Assembly (NCBI GenBank): GCA_038247995.1
Contig: JBBRUG010000067.1
Location: 1 to 20,687 of the forward strand
Length of the DNA stretch: 20,687 bases
Direction: 5' to 3'
Origin: JBBRUG01 sp038247995
GTDB taxonomy: Bacteria; Chloroflexota; Chloroflexia; Chloroflexales; Chloroflexaceae
Position numbers and translations under genes: made by a program. How positions within the stretch are numbered: the stretch's first letter is position 1; each line of letters starts with the position of its first letter. The notes under the pieces are model-generated. The model worked only from the letters and a program-made list of their open reading frames with translations, ran no database searches and was not told the DNA's origin. Positions 11,484 through 18,245 of this stretch are shown here, piece after piece.

Positions 11484-12722
11484 ATGCAACGCAGCAAAGC
11501 CGCACTCGTCTTGGCCGGCGGGGGCGTGGCCGGCGCCGCTTACGAGATCGGCGCACTCTGTGCGATCGATCAACTGCTTGATCAACTGTCGGTCAATGAG
11601 TTCGATATTTATGTCGGCACCAGTGCCGGCGGTTTGATTGGCGCGTGCCTCGCGAATAATATCTCGCCGCGAACCCTGCTCGCCCTGCTTGATAGCTCGC
11701 TCTGGGGGATCGAACAACTCGCACCTCAGCACCTCTACACGCTCAACCTCGCCGATGTGTTACGCTGGATCACCCGGTTGCCTGCCGCCCTCGCTGGGAC
11801 GTTTCAGCGGGCGATCTTCGGCGGGCAGGGCTTCTCGATTGCTGATCTCGCCGAGAGCCTGGTTTCCGGCTTGCCAACCGGCCTCTACGACTCGCGGGCC
11901 CTCGAACGCTACCTCCGCGCTGCGCTCAGCGGCCCGGGCCGCACGAACGTTTTTCGTGAGTTACCACATCAGTTAGCGATTGTCGCCACCGATCTCGATA
12001 CGGGTGAGCGTGCTGTCTTCGGCCAATTGCCGCTCGACGATGTGCCAATCTCGCTTGCCGTTTGTGCCTCGGCGGCCATCCCACTCTTCTATCGTCCGGT
12101 GCGGATTGGTGATCGGGATTATATCGACGGCAGCATTCGTGGTACAGCGAGCCTCGATGTGGCGATCGAAAGCGGCGCTGAGCTAATTGTCTGTATCAAC
12201 CCGCTCGTGCCCTTTGATAATCGCTCGCATCCGCCTGGTCGGGCGATCAGTGACGATGGGCTGCCGCAGATCGGCAATCAGGTGTTTCGCACCTTTGTCC
12301 ACGCCGGTTTGCACTACCATATTAAGCAGGTTCGTCGGCGCCATCCGGAGGTCGATATCATTCTGATCGAGCCGAATCGCGACGATCGGGTGATGTTCGC
12401 CGACAATACTATGCGCTACCAGACCCGCTTAACCATCGCGCGCCATGGCTTTGAGACGGTCGCCTCCCACCTTAATGAGCACTATATATACTACCATGCG
12501 CTGCTGGAACGTCACGGCATCGCAATCAGTAATCAGCGGATCGAGCAAGATTTGCATAATCTTGATCGCGCCGGGCGTGACCCGCGTATCGTGCGTGCAG
12601 CCATGGCCACTGACGGTGCGATGCACACCGCGCCGGCCGGTCTGGCGCATACCCTCGCTGAACTGAATCGGCTGCTCAATCGGTTTGAGCAGCAAGGCGC
12701 GCTCGGAGCGATAGAACGGTAA
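11484..12722 (+). CDS. Patatin-like phospholipase
   Basis: The protein has 412 residues. The patatin domain fills about 5-220: an oxyanion GGGVAG at 12-17, nucleophile elbow GTSAG with Ser47, and the catalytic Asp215 in DYIDGS. Patatin enzymes are Ser-Asp dyad lipid acyl hydrolases, usually cytosolic or membrane-peripheral. The C-terminal 190 residues are helical without a recognised domain. There is no signal peptide. It lies 20 bp after phaR with a GAGG site, so it is probably co-transcribed. That context suggests work on PHA granules or their lipid-like surface, but a general phospholipase role is equally compatible. Its stop codon lies inside a short tandem repeat. Confidence 0.9.
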   Translation: MQRSKAALVLAGGGVAGAAYEIGALCAIDQLLDQLSVNEFDIYVGTSAGGLIGACLANNISPRTLLALLDSSLWGIEQLAPQHLYTLNLADVLRWITRLPAALAGTFQRAIFGGQGFSIADLAESLVSGLPTGLYDSRALERYLRAALSGPGRTNVFRELPHQLAIVATDLDTGERAVFGQLPLDDVPISLAVCASAAIPLFYRPVRIGDRDYIDGSIRGTASLDVAIESGAELIVCINPLVPFDNRSHPPGRAISDDGLPQIGNQVFRTFVHAGLHYHIKQVRRRHPEVDIILIEPNRDDRVMFADNTMRYQTRLTIARHGFETVASHLNEHYIYYHALLERHGIAISNQRIEQDLHNLDRAGRDPRIVRAAMATDGAMHTAPAGLAHTLAELNRLLNRFEQQGALGAIER

Positions 12723-12732
12723 AGCGGTAAAG
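12717..12732. repeat. 8-nt tandem repeat (CGGTAAAG x2) over the patatin stop codon
   Basis: CGGTAAAG occurs twice in direct succession (12717-12724, 12725-12732). The first copy contains the patatin stop TAA (12720-12722). The following AGCGC...GCGCT (12731-12749) can form a small stem. Confidence 0.7.
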
Positions 12733-12873
12733 CGCGAGTGTGCTGCGCTATGTCCTTCCCACCCTGCTCACGCCCCATGTGCTTCACCCAATGACCTCTG
12801 CAGGGTTCTTCACTAAACCGTCATCTACGCGGTATGAAAAGCTGGTATGCTGCCAGCGTTAGTTGTTGACCTA

Positions 12874-12879
12874 TACAAT
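12874..12879 (+). promoter_or_regulatory. Possible -10 box of the S8 protease gene
   Basis: TACAAT lies in the AT-rich stretch 12860-12897 before the protease start. No convincing -35 hexamer is 16-18 bp upstream, and a TTGACC (12866-12871) sits too close to pair with it. Weak evidence only. Confidence 0.2.
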
Positions 12880-12897
12880 GTAGAGTACAGCAGGTAT

Positions 12898-15800
12898 ATG
12901 CAGGCAAGATCCGGTTTTTGGTTCAGCGTAGTATTGGTGTTGCTGCTAGGTGTGAGTAACCTGGGCGTCCGTGCGCCGGTTGCTGCGCAAGCAGATCCTG
13001 CTCCGATCAGCAGTATGCCGGCTACACTCAATGCGACGGTGCCGCTCGGGGCAACCCAGGCGCTGACGCTTTCGCTGCGTAATAACGGCAGTGACGTTGT
13101 TAGCCCGCGCTTGTTTGAGGCCAATGCGCTCGCTCCTGCTCCGGCAACCCTCGATCAGGCGCCCGCTGACGCCAGTGTGCCGCTCCCGGCGCAACTCACC
13201 AAGGTCGATCCCCAACTGACCGCACGTACGCGCATCGCCAGCGAACCCACTGACTTTCTGGTTTTTCTCGCTGATCGCCCTGATCTGGCCGCCGCCTATT
13301 CGATCACCGATTGGACGGCACGCGGCCAGTTTGTTGTTGATACGCTGCGCGATCATGCTGAGCGTTCGCAAGCGCCGCTTCGAGCTGAGTTGGTGGCGCG
13401 TGGGCTGGACTTTACGCCGCTCTGGGCGGTAAATGCCATCCTCGTGCGCGGCGATGCCGCAACGGTTTCTGCGCTTGCCGCGCGCCCCGACGTAGCGCTT
13501 CTGCGCGCAAATCGGGTGGCTGCCGTCTTCACGCCGCTAGAACAAGATGTTACCAATTTGAGCGCTACGCTCCAACGATTTGATGATACCTGTCCGGCCA
13601 ATGCGAACAATATTTGCTGGAATGTACGCGGCATCGGCGCCGACCGGGTCTGGAATGATTTTGGTGTACGTGGGGCGGGCATTACAGTGGGGAGTATCGA
13701 TAGTGGTGTGCAATACACCCATCCTGCGCTACGTAATCAGTACCGTGGAATGATTGCGCCCGGCAACTATAATCACAATTACAACTGGTACGATGCAGTT
13801 GCCCGCGAAGATGCGCCCGTCGACGCCGGTTATCATGGTACACACACCATGGGCACGATTGTAGCGCGTGGAATTTCCTCGGCAATGCCGGCGGTTGGGG
13901 TTGCGCCTGATGTGCGCTGGATCACGGCGCGTGGCTGCGAAAGCGTACGTTGCGACGAGGTGGCTCTGATTCTCGCCGCCCAATGGATGCTTGCCCCAAC
14001 CAATCTGAGCGGTCAGAACCCGCGCCCCGATTTACGACCGCATATTGTGAATAACTCCTGGTCGGCTGGGCAGGGCAACTATAACTGGTACGCCGGCTAT
14101 GTGGCGGCATGGCGCGCCGCCGGAATGTTTCCAGTCTTTGCGGCCGGCAATACCGGCAATCTATCCGGTTGCAGCACAATCCAGTCGCCGGCGGATTATC
14201 GTGATGTGCTGGGCGTTGGATCAGCCGAGCGCGATGGGCAGCTTAGTTCGTTCAGCAGTATTGGGCCTACAGTTGATGGGCGGGCCAAGCCGGATCTGAT
14301 CGCCCCTGGTTCAGGGGTGCTTTCTACGGTGCCGGATCAATACAATAATTATCTTGCGCTCCGCGGAACATCGATGGCAACACCGCATGTTGCCGGCGCT
14401 GTGGCCCTGCTCTGGTCGGCCAATCCGGCGCTGATCGGTAACTATGATGCGACGTATGATGCGCTCACCGCTAGTGCCGCGCCGGCCCTGCTCGACGAGC
14501 GTTTCTTTGGCCCTGAATATGCCGCCTGTGCGCCCACACCGCGCCCGAACAGCCTAGTCGGTTATGGCCAACTTGATGCTTATGCCGCTGTTGTGCGGGT
14601 CACCGTTGATGTGCCCTGGCTTGCGTTGGGCAGTGCGCAACTTGCCGCGATCCAACCGGCCGACAGTGGCGTAGTGACAGTCAATATTGATACGCGACGT
14701 GTGCCCGGCCCGGGCATCTATGCGGCGCGTGTGCTCGTGCATGGCCCTGATCTGACCCAGACGCCGCTGGCGATCCCGGTGACAATCACTGTTCCCAGTG
14801 ATGCAAGCCATGCCGAGGTAAGCGGCGTGGTGACGCGGATCACCGACGGCGCGCCGCTTCAGGGCCAGGTGCAGGTGGAAGACGGCGCCACAGTGCGCAC
14901 CGACCCTGCCGGGCGCTTTCAGTTAACCCTGGCGCCGGCGGTATTGCCTTACACGCTTAGCGCCAGCGCACCCGACTATGCAGCAGCGAGCATCAGCATT
15001 GCGCTCGAACCGGGTGTGCAGTTAACCCGCGACTTTGCGCTGGTGCGCGATATTCCGCGCCTCACGCTGGCTGAACAGCCGCCTAGCACGACGTTGGCAT
15101 TCGGTGAGGATGCGCAGGTGCAACTGCTGATCGGCAACGAAGGGACGCGACCGCTCAACTATTCGCTGAACCTGCCGCCCGACCGCTTTGGCGTCTGGCG
15201 CAGTGATGCCCCGGATGGCCCGTCGACAACCTGGATCACGCCGCCGCCCAATGCAGTAACCCTTCCGCTATCTGATGACGGTGCAAGCACGGAGATCGAG
15301 CTTGGCTTCGGCTTCCCCTTCTTTAATAGTGTTCACGAAGAACTCTGGATCAGCGCGAATGGATTCGTCACCTTTAGTCCGCTCACGGTGACTGAGGCGC
15401 GCTTTGTTGAGGTCTGCCTGCCGCTGATCGAAACATCCGGCGCAGCGATTGTGCCGTTGCGCGTTGATCTTGACCCATCACAGGGCGGGCGGGTGAGTTA
15501 CGCCCGACTCGCCGCGGGGTTCCTGGTTACCTGGGAGAATGTGCCGCTGTTTAGCGCGCCTGAACGACGCTTGAGTTTCCAGACCTTGTTGCAGCCTGAT
15601 GGGCGCGTGCAGTTGAACTATGCGCAGGTACAGGCACTCCTCCCCGCCGACCGGGCCAGTTATGGCTTGCAGGGTGGGCGTTCGCTGCAACTGCTTGGTT
15701 GTGAACGTGATCTGGAGCTAATGAATGGCTTAACGATCGAACTGCGTCCGCAGCCGAGTGTGCCGATCTGGGCGGAACTGCCGGCAGCAACCGGTGAAGT

Positions 15801-15999
15801 GGCCCCCGGCGCAACAGTTGCGATTCCAGTGGATCTGGTTTGGGCGCCGGCGGCCACCGGCGGTTGGCCGGCCAGTGCCCGCATTATGCTCACCAGCAAC
15901 GATCCTGAGCGACCAATAGCGCATCTGTATGTACGCCTGGAGACAGATGCAGCGCCCTATCGGAGCTTCTTATCCTGGATGGGCCATGGGCCGCCTTGA
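12898..15999 (+). CDS. Secreted subtilisin-like (S8) serine protease with C-terminal beta domains
   Basis: The protein has 1033 residues from the ATG at 12898, which begins a Sec signal peptide (QARSGFWFSVVLVLLLG ... VAAQA, about 1-32); an in-frame start 51 bp upstream would spoil it. A prodomain-like region (about 100-210) precedes the catalytic domain: Asp268 in SIDSG, His313 in YHGTHTMG, oxyanion Asn418 in AAGNTGN, and Ser492 in RGTSMATPHVAG. Further on are an extracellular carboxypeptidase-regulatory-like domain (VSGVVTRITDGAPLQGQV) and other beta-sandwich repeats with WISANGFVTF. The C-terminal YRSFLSWMGHGPP resembles the short aromatic FLP-type tail of Chloroflexi secreted proteins. It probably acts outside the cell in protein breakdown or envelope processing. 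It stands alone, with a tandem repeat directly after its stop. Confidence 0.92.
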   Translation: MQARSGFWFSVVLVLLLGVSNLGVRAPVAAQADPAPISSMPATLNATVPLGATQALTLSLRNNGSDVVSPRLFEANALAPAPATLDQAPADASVPLPAQLTKVDPQLTARTRIASEPTDFLVFLADRPDLAAAYSITDWTARGQFVVDTLRDHAERSQAPLRAELVARGLDFTPLWAVNAILVRGDAATVSALAARPDVALLRANRVAAVFTPLEQDVTNLSATLQRFDDTCPANANNICWNVRGIGADRVWNDFGVRGAGITVGSIDSGVQYTHPALRNQYRGMIAPGNYNHNYNWYDAVAREDAPVDAGYHGTHTMGTIVARGISSAMPAVGVAPDVRWITARGCESVRCDEVALILAAQWMLAPTNLSGQNPRPDLRPHIVNNSWSAGQGNYNWYAGYVAAWRAAGMFPVFAAGNTGNLSGCSTIQSPADYRDVLGVGSAERDGQLSSFSSIGPTVDGRAKPDLIAPGSGVLSTVPDQYNNYLALRGTSMATPHVAGAVALLWSANPALIGNYDATYDALTASAAPALLDERFFGPEYAACAPTPRPNSLVGYGQLDAYAAVVRVTVDVPWLALGSAQLAAIQPADSGVVTVNIDTRRVPGPGIYAARVLVHGPDLTQTPLAIPVTITVPSDASHAEVSGVVTRITDGAPLQGQVQVEDGATVRTDPAGRFQLTLAPAVLPYTLSASAPDYAAASISIALEPGVQLTRDFALVRDIPRLTLAEQPPSTTLAFGEDAQVQLLIGNEGTRPLNYSLNLPPDRFGVWRSDAPDGPSTTWITPPPNAVTLPLSDDGASTEIELGFGFPFFNSVHEELWISANGFVTFSPLTVTEARFVEVCLPLIETSGAAIVPLRVDLDPSQGGRVSYARLAAGFLVTWENVPLFSAPERRLSFQTLLQPDGRVQLNYAQVQALLPADRASYGLQGGRSLQLLGCERDLELMNGLTIELRPQPSVPIWAELPAATGEVAPGATVAIPVDLVWAPAATGGWPASARIMLTSNDPERPIAHLYVRLETDAAPYRSFLSWMGHGPP

Positions 16000-16004
16000 T
16001 CGAG

Positions 16005-16025
16005 TGCAGAATGCAGAATGTAGAA
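16005..16025. repeat. 7-nt tandem repeat (TGCAGAA x3) between the protease and crp/fnr genes
   Basis: TGCAGAA (16005-16011), TGCAGAA (16012-16018) and TGTAGAA (16019-16025) run up to the start codon of the Crp/Fnr gene (16030). The array starts 5 bp after the protease stop. It leaves no room for a standard Shine-Dalgarno, so the repeat itself forms the translation initiation region. Confidence 0.85.
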
Positions 16026-16029
16026 TGTG

Positions 16030-16707
16030 ATGATCAATGAATCTGAGTGGCGTAATGCAGTGGTGTTGCTGCCGTTCCTGGCCGATCGGTCTGCGCCATT
16101 AACTCAGGCGTTCATCAGCCAGGCGACACTGTTGCGCCTGCCGGTGAATGCAACCATCTTTAGTACCGGCGATGCGTGTAGCGCCTTTGCGGTACTCGCT
16201 GCCGGCACGGTGCGCGTGTTTACAATCGGCGAGACAGGCCGTGAGATAACGCTCTACCGCTTTAGTCGCGGTGAGAGTTGTATCCTCACCGCCAGTTGCA
16301 TCCTCAGCACGCAGGAATTTCCCGCGATCGCCGTTGTCGAAGCGCCGGCAGCGGCGTTCAGTGTCGGCAGCACAGTGTTCCAGAGCTGGATTGATACCTA
16401 TAGACCCTGGCGAACCTATGTCTTCCAATTGCTTGCCCAACGGCTTAGTTCGGTGATGTCAGTGATTGATGAGGTGGCTTTCCGGCGGATGGATGTACGC
16501 ATCGCTGAGTTTCTGCTGCGTCAATTCACCGTAGCAAACCCGGTACTGCACCTCACTCATCAGCAGATCGCGGCTGAACTTGGCACGTCACGGGAGGTGG
16601 TGAGCCGGATCCTAGCTGACTTCGCTGCTAGCGAACTGGTACACCTCGGGCGCGGCAGCCTTACCCTACGTAAGCGAGACGGCCTTGTGCAACGCACCAT
16701 TGTGTGA
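16030..16707 (+). CDS. Crp/Fnr-family transcriptional regulator
   Basis: The protein has 225 residues. The N-terminal cyclic-nucleotide-binding-type beta roll (about 10-115) lacks the phosphate-cassette residues of a cAMP binder. It holds Cys50, Cys84 and Cys90, the last two in GESCILTASCIL, a motif seen in a Crp/Fnr subgroup suspected of thiol or persulfide sensing. A dimerisation helix (about 118-150) leads to the winged helix-turn-helix LTHQQIAAELGTSREVVSRI (176-195). No N-terminal Fnr iron-sulfur Cys cluster is seen. The start is ATG 16030 (GTG 16027 adjacent). A DUF2892 gene follows, with a TGTGA-type palindrome over this gene's stop codon, so the regulator probably controls its neighbour. 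The signal is inferred, not shown. Confidence 0.9.
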   Translation: MINESEWRNAVVLLPFLADRSAPLTQAFISQATLLRLPVNATIFSTGDACSAFAVLAAGTVRVFTIGETGREITLYRFSRGESCILTASCILSTQEFPAIAVVEAPAAAFSVGSTVFQSWIDTYRPWRTYVFQLLAQRLSSVMSVIDEVAFRRMDVRIAEFLLRQFTVANPVLHLTHQQIAAELGTSREVVSRILADFAASELVHLGRGSLTLRKRDGLVQRTIV

Positions 16708-16716
16708 CATTGTCAC
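16704..16716 (+). promoter_or_regulatory. Crp/Fnr-type operator GTGACATTGTCAC
   Basis: The 13-nt palindrome GTGAC-ATT-GTCAC overlaps the stop codon of the Crp/Fnr gene and resembles TGTGA-N6-TCACA, but with a 5-nt core. Its centre (16710) is about 41 bp upstream of the start predicted from the following -10 box, the spacing of a class II activator site. Binding by the adjacent regulator is an inference. Confidence 0.55.
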
Positions 16717-16735
16717 GGATGGTTGCGCTTGCGCC

Positions 16736-16744
16736 TGCTATACT
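16736..16744 (+). promoter_or_regulatory. Extended -10 promoter of the DUF2892 gene
   Basis: TGCTATACT gives an extended -10 with TATACT at 16739-16744 and a predicted start near 16751. The -35 position (16716-16721, CGGATG) is poor, which fits activator dependence. The leader to the ATG at 16785 is about 34 nt. Confidence 0.6.
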
Positions 16745-16784
16745 GGCTATATCAACTAGATGTAACCAACAGAGGAGGCCGACC

Positions 16785-16982
16785 ATGCAAGCAAATATGG
16801 GAACGATTGATCGAGTGATTCGGGTGGCGGTAGCGTTCGTGGTCGGGTTATTGATTGTTACCGGACAACTAAGCGGTATCTGGGCGATCGTGCTCGGTGT
16901 GCTGGCCGCAGTGTTTGTGGCAACCAGTGCTGTAGGTTTTTGCCCATTGTACGCGCCGTTCCGTTTTCGCACGAAGCGGTAG
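16785..16982 (+). CDS. Small DUF2892 (YgaP-type) membrane protein
   Basis: The protein has 65 residues. It shows the family's NMGTIDRVIRV start, two transmembrane helices (about 12-27 and 31-49) and the terminal GFCPLYAPF motif with Cys53. DUF2892 forms the membrane part of YgaP-like rhodanese proteins and also occurs alone near sulfur and thiol genes. Its function here is unknown; a role in sulfide, persulfide or small-molecule transfer at the membrane is inference. The ATG at 16785 follows a very strong AGAGGAGG. It comes directly after the Crp/Fnr gene and has its own activator-type promoter. Two hairpins follow it. Confidence 0.88.
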   Translation: MQANMGTIDRVIRVAVAFVVGLLIVTGQLSGIWAIVLGVLAAVFVATSAVGFCPLYAPFRFRTKR

Positions 16983-16996
16983 GAAAACAGCATGCG

Positions 16997-17033
16997 GCAC
17001 CCTGAGATACGTGCTGCGCGCTACTCAGGGTGC
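16997..17033 (+). terminator. 10-bp perfect stem-loop after DUF2892
   Basis: GCACCCTGAG (16997-17006) and CTCAGGGTGC (17024-17033) pair perfectly around a 17-nt loop, 14 bp after the DUF2892 stop. No U-tract follows directly; a second hairpin with one comes next. Confidence 0.5.
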
Positions 17034-17035
17034 GA

Positions 17036-17051
17036 GGCGGCAGGCGGCAGG
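17036..17051. repeat. 7-nt tandem repeat (GGCGGCA x2) in the terminator region
   Basis: GGCGGCA is repeated directly (17036-17042, 17043-17049) and continues with GG. The second copy forms part of the left arm of the following terminator. Confidence 0.6.
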
Positions 17052-17082
17052 TTCCCGTTATCGGGAGGCCTGCCGTTCTTTT
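17045..17082 (+). terminator. Intrinsic terminator after DUF2892
   Basis: CGGCAGG (17045-17051) pairs with CCTGCCG (17069-17075), with an inner CCCG-TTAT-CGGG stem separated by a small internal loop. TTCTTTT (17076-17082) follows, giving the classical rho-independent layout. It ends the DUF2892 transcript before the next promoter at 17096. Confidence 0.8.
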
Positions 17083-17095
17083 GCTGTCTTGGGCC

Positions 17096-17123
17096 TTGAC
17101 GGCGGCGTCACTCCGGGTAGAAT
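17096..17123 (+). promoter_or_regulatory. Sigma70-type promoter of the hydroxyacid dehydrogenase gene
   Basis: TTGACG (17096-17101), a 16-bp spacer and TAGAAT (17118-17123). The predicted start near 17130 lies inside a perfect palindrome, so transcription is probably repressible. Confidence 0.75.
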
Positions 17124-17142
17124 CGCTCCAGCGCTGGAGCGA
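17123..17142. promoter_or_regulatory. 20-bp perfect palindrome over the transcription start (candidate operator)
   Basis: TCGCTCCAGCGCTGGAGCGA reads identically on both strands and begins at the last base of the -10 box, covering the predicted start. This is the standard place for a repressor. No regulator gene is adjacent apart from the Crp/Fnr gene about 400 bp upstream, whose predicted site is unlike this one. In RNA it would also form a 5' hairpin. Confidence 0.65.
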
Positions 17143-17162
17143 CGTGAATATAAGGAGTGACT

Positions 17163-18062
17163 ATGGGTGCTAGTGTCGGATTTATTGGCCTGGGGATCAT
17201 GGGGCAGGGGATGGCGGCGAACCTGCTGAAGGCTGGGTTTGACCTGACGGTCTGGAACCGAACGGCGAGCCGCGCCGATGCGTTGGTTGCGCAGGGCGCC
17301 AAACGCGCCGATAGCCCGGCTGCGCTAGCTGCCGCGTGCGAGGTGATCATCTCCTGTGTGAGCGATACCCCCGACGTACACGCGGTTCTCCTCGATGAAG
17401 CTGGCGTGATCCACGGCGTGCGCTCGGGCGCGCTCGTGATCGACATGAGCACGATCAGCCCGCAGGCGGCAAGTGAGATGGCCGCGCAACTCGCCGAACG
17501 CGGCGTACACTTTCTCGACGCGCCGGTAAGCGGCGGCAGCGAAGGCGCTGCGAAGGGCACGCTAAGCATTATGGTCGGCGGGGATGCTGCCCAGGTTGAG
17601 CGGGCGATGCCCTATTTTGATGCGCTGGGCAAGACAATCACGCATGTCGGGCCGAATGGAGCCGGCCAGACAGTGAAGCTGGTCAACCAGATTCTGGTGG
17701 TTGGTACGATGCTGGCGATGAGCGAGGCGCTGGTGTTTGCGCAGGCCAGTGGGGTTGATCTCGAAAAAACGCTGGCGGCCGTGAGCGGCGGCGCGGCGGG
17801 TAGCTGGACGCTGAGTAATCGTGGCCCGCAGGTGATCAACCGCGACTGGCGGCCCGGCTTCATGATCGACTTGCAGCAGAAGGATCTGCGGTTGGTGCTG
17901 GAGGCCGCCGATCAGGTGGGCGCGCCAATGCTGGCGACCAGCACCGTGTTCCACATGTATCGCACACTGCAAATGGCCGGCCTGGGCGCGGAAGGCAACC
18001 ACGCATTGATCAAAGCGCTGGAGCGCATGAGCGGGATCGAAGTTGGTTCGGCTGGGGCTTGA
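17163..18062 (+). CDS. 3-hydroxyisobutyrate / tartronate-semialdehyde-type NAD(P)-dependent reductase
   Basis: The protein has 299 residues. The N-terminal Rossmann motif is VGFIGLGIMGQGMAANLLKAG, giving GxGxxG at about 9-14. Substrate-loop DAPVSGG has Ser123 at 119-125, the catalytic Lys172 lies in GQTVKLVNQ, and LQQKDLRL (Lys240/Asp241) is the second helical motif. These define the beta-hydroxyacid dehydrogenase family, including 3-hydroxyisobutyrate dehydrogenase and 2-hydroxy-3-oxopropionate reductase (GarR/GlxR); the sequence alone does not settle which. I start at ATG 17163, 5 nt after AAGGAG, rather than at the GTG at 17157 that overlaps the ribosome-binding site. It is a single-gene unit under a promoter with an operator-like palindrome. 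Confidence 0.9.
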   Translation: MGASVGFIGLGIMGQGMAANLLKAGFDLTVWNRTASRADALVAQGAKRADSPAALAAACEVIISCVSDTPDVHAVLLDEAGVIHGVRSGALVIDMSTISPQAASEMAAQLAERGVHFLDAPVSGGSEGAAKGTLSIMVGGDAAQVERAMPYFDALGKTITHVGPNGAGQTVKLVNQILVVGTMLAMSEALVFAQASGVDLEKTLAAVSGGAAGSWTLSNRGPQVINRDWRPGFMIDLQQKDLRLVLEAADQVGAPMLATSTVFHMYRTLQMAGLGAEGNHALIKALERMSGIEVGSAGA

Positions 18063-18096
18063 TGCGTAGGAGCGTCGGTGACGGAGGAAGGCGGGT

Positions 18097-18102
18097 TATA
18101 AT
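18097..18102 (+). promoter_or_regulatory. Consensus -10 box TATAAT upstream of the glycosyltransferase gene
   Basis: A perfect TATAAT lies 35 bp after the dehydrogenase stop. No good -35 hexamer is visible at 16-18 bp. A start near 18109 would give a leader of about 137 nt before the glycosyltransferase GTG, with a 7-bp hairpin at 18197-18216. Confidence 0.4.
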
Positions 18103-18196
18103 GGTAGTTATTGCCTACGATCTGCCTACAGCGGCGAGCATACCAATTGCGCTGTCCGCTTGGCGTGGGGCAGCGCGTCGCACGCCCACAAGGGGC

Positions 18197-18216
18197 GCAG
18201 TGGATGGGCCCACTGC
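18197..18216 (+). other. Small hairpin in the glycosyltransferase leader
   Basis: GCAGTGG (18197-18203) and CCACTGC (18210-18216) pair perfectly around a 6-nt loop, 30 bp before the start codon. A TATAAG follows directly. It may be a weak attenuator or operator, or chance. Confidence 0.35.
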
Positions 18217-18245
18217 TATAAGTGTCCAGTTGAGGATTGCGAATT

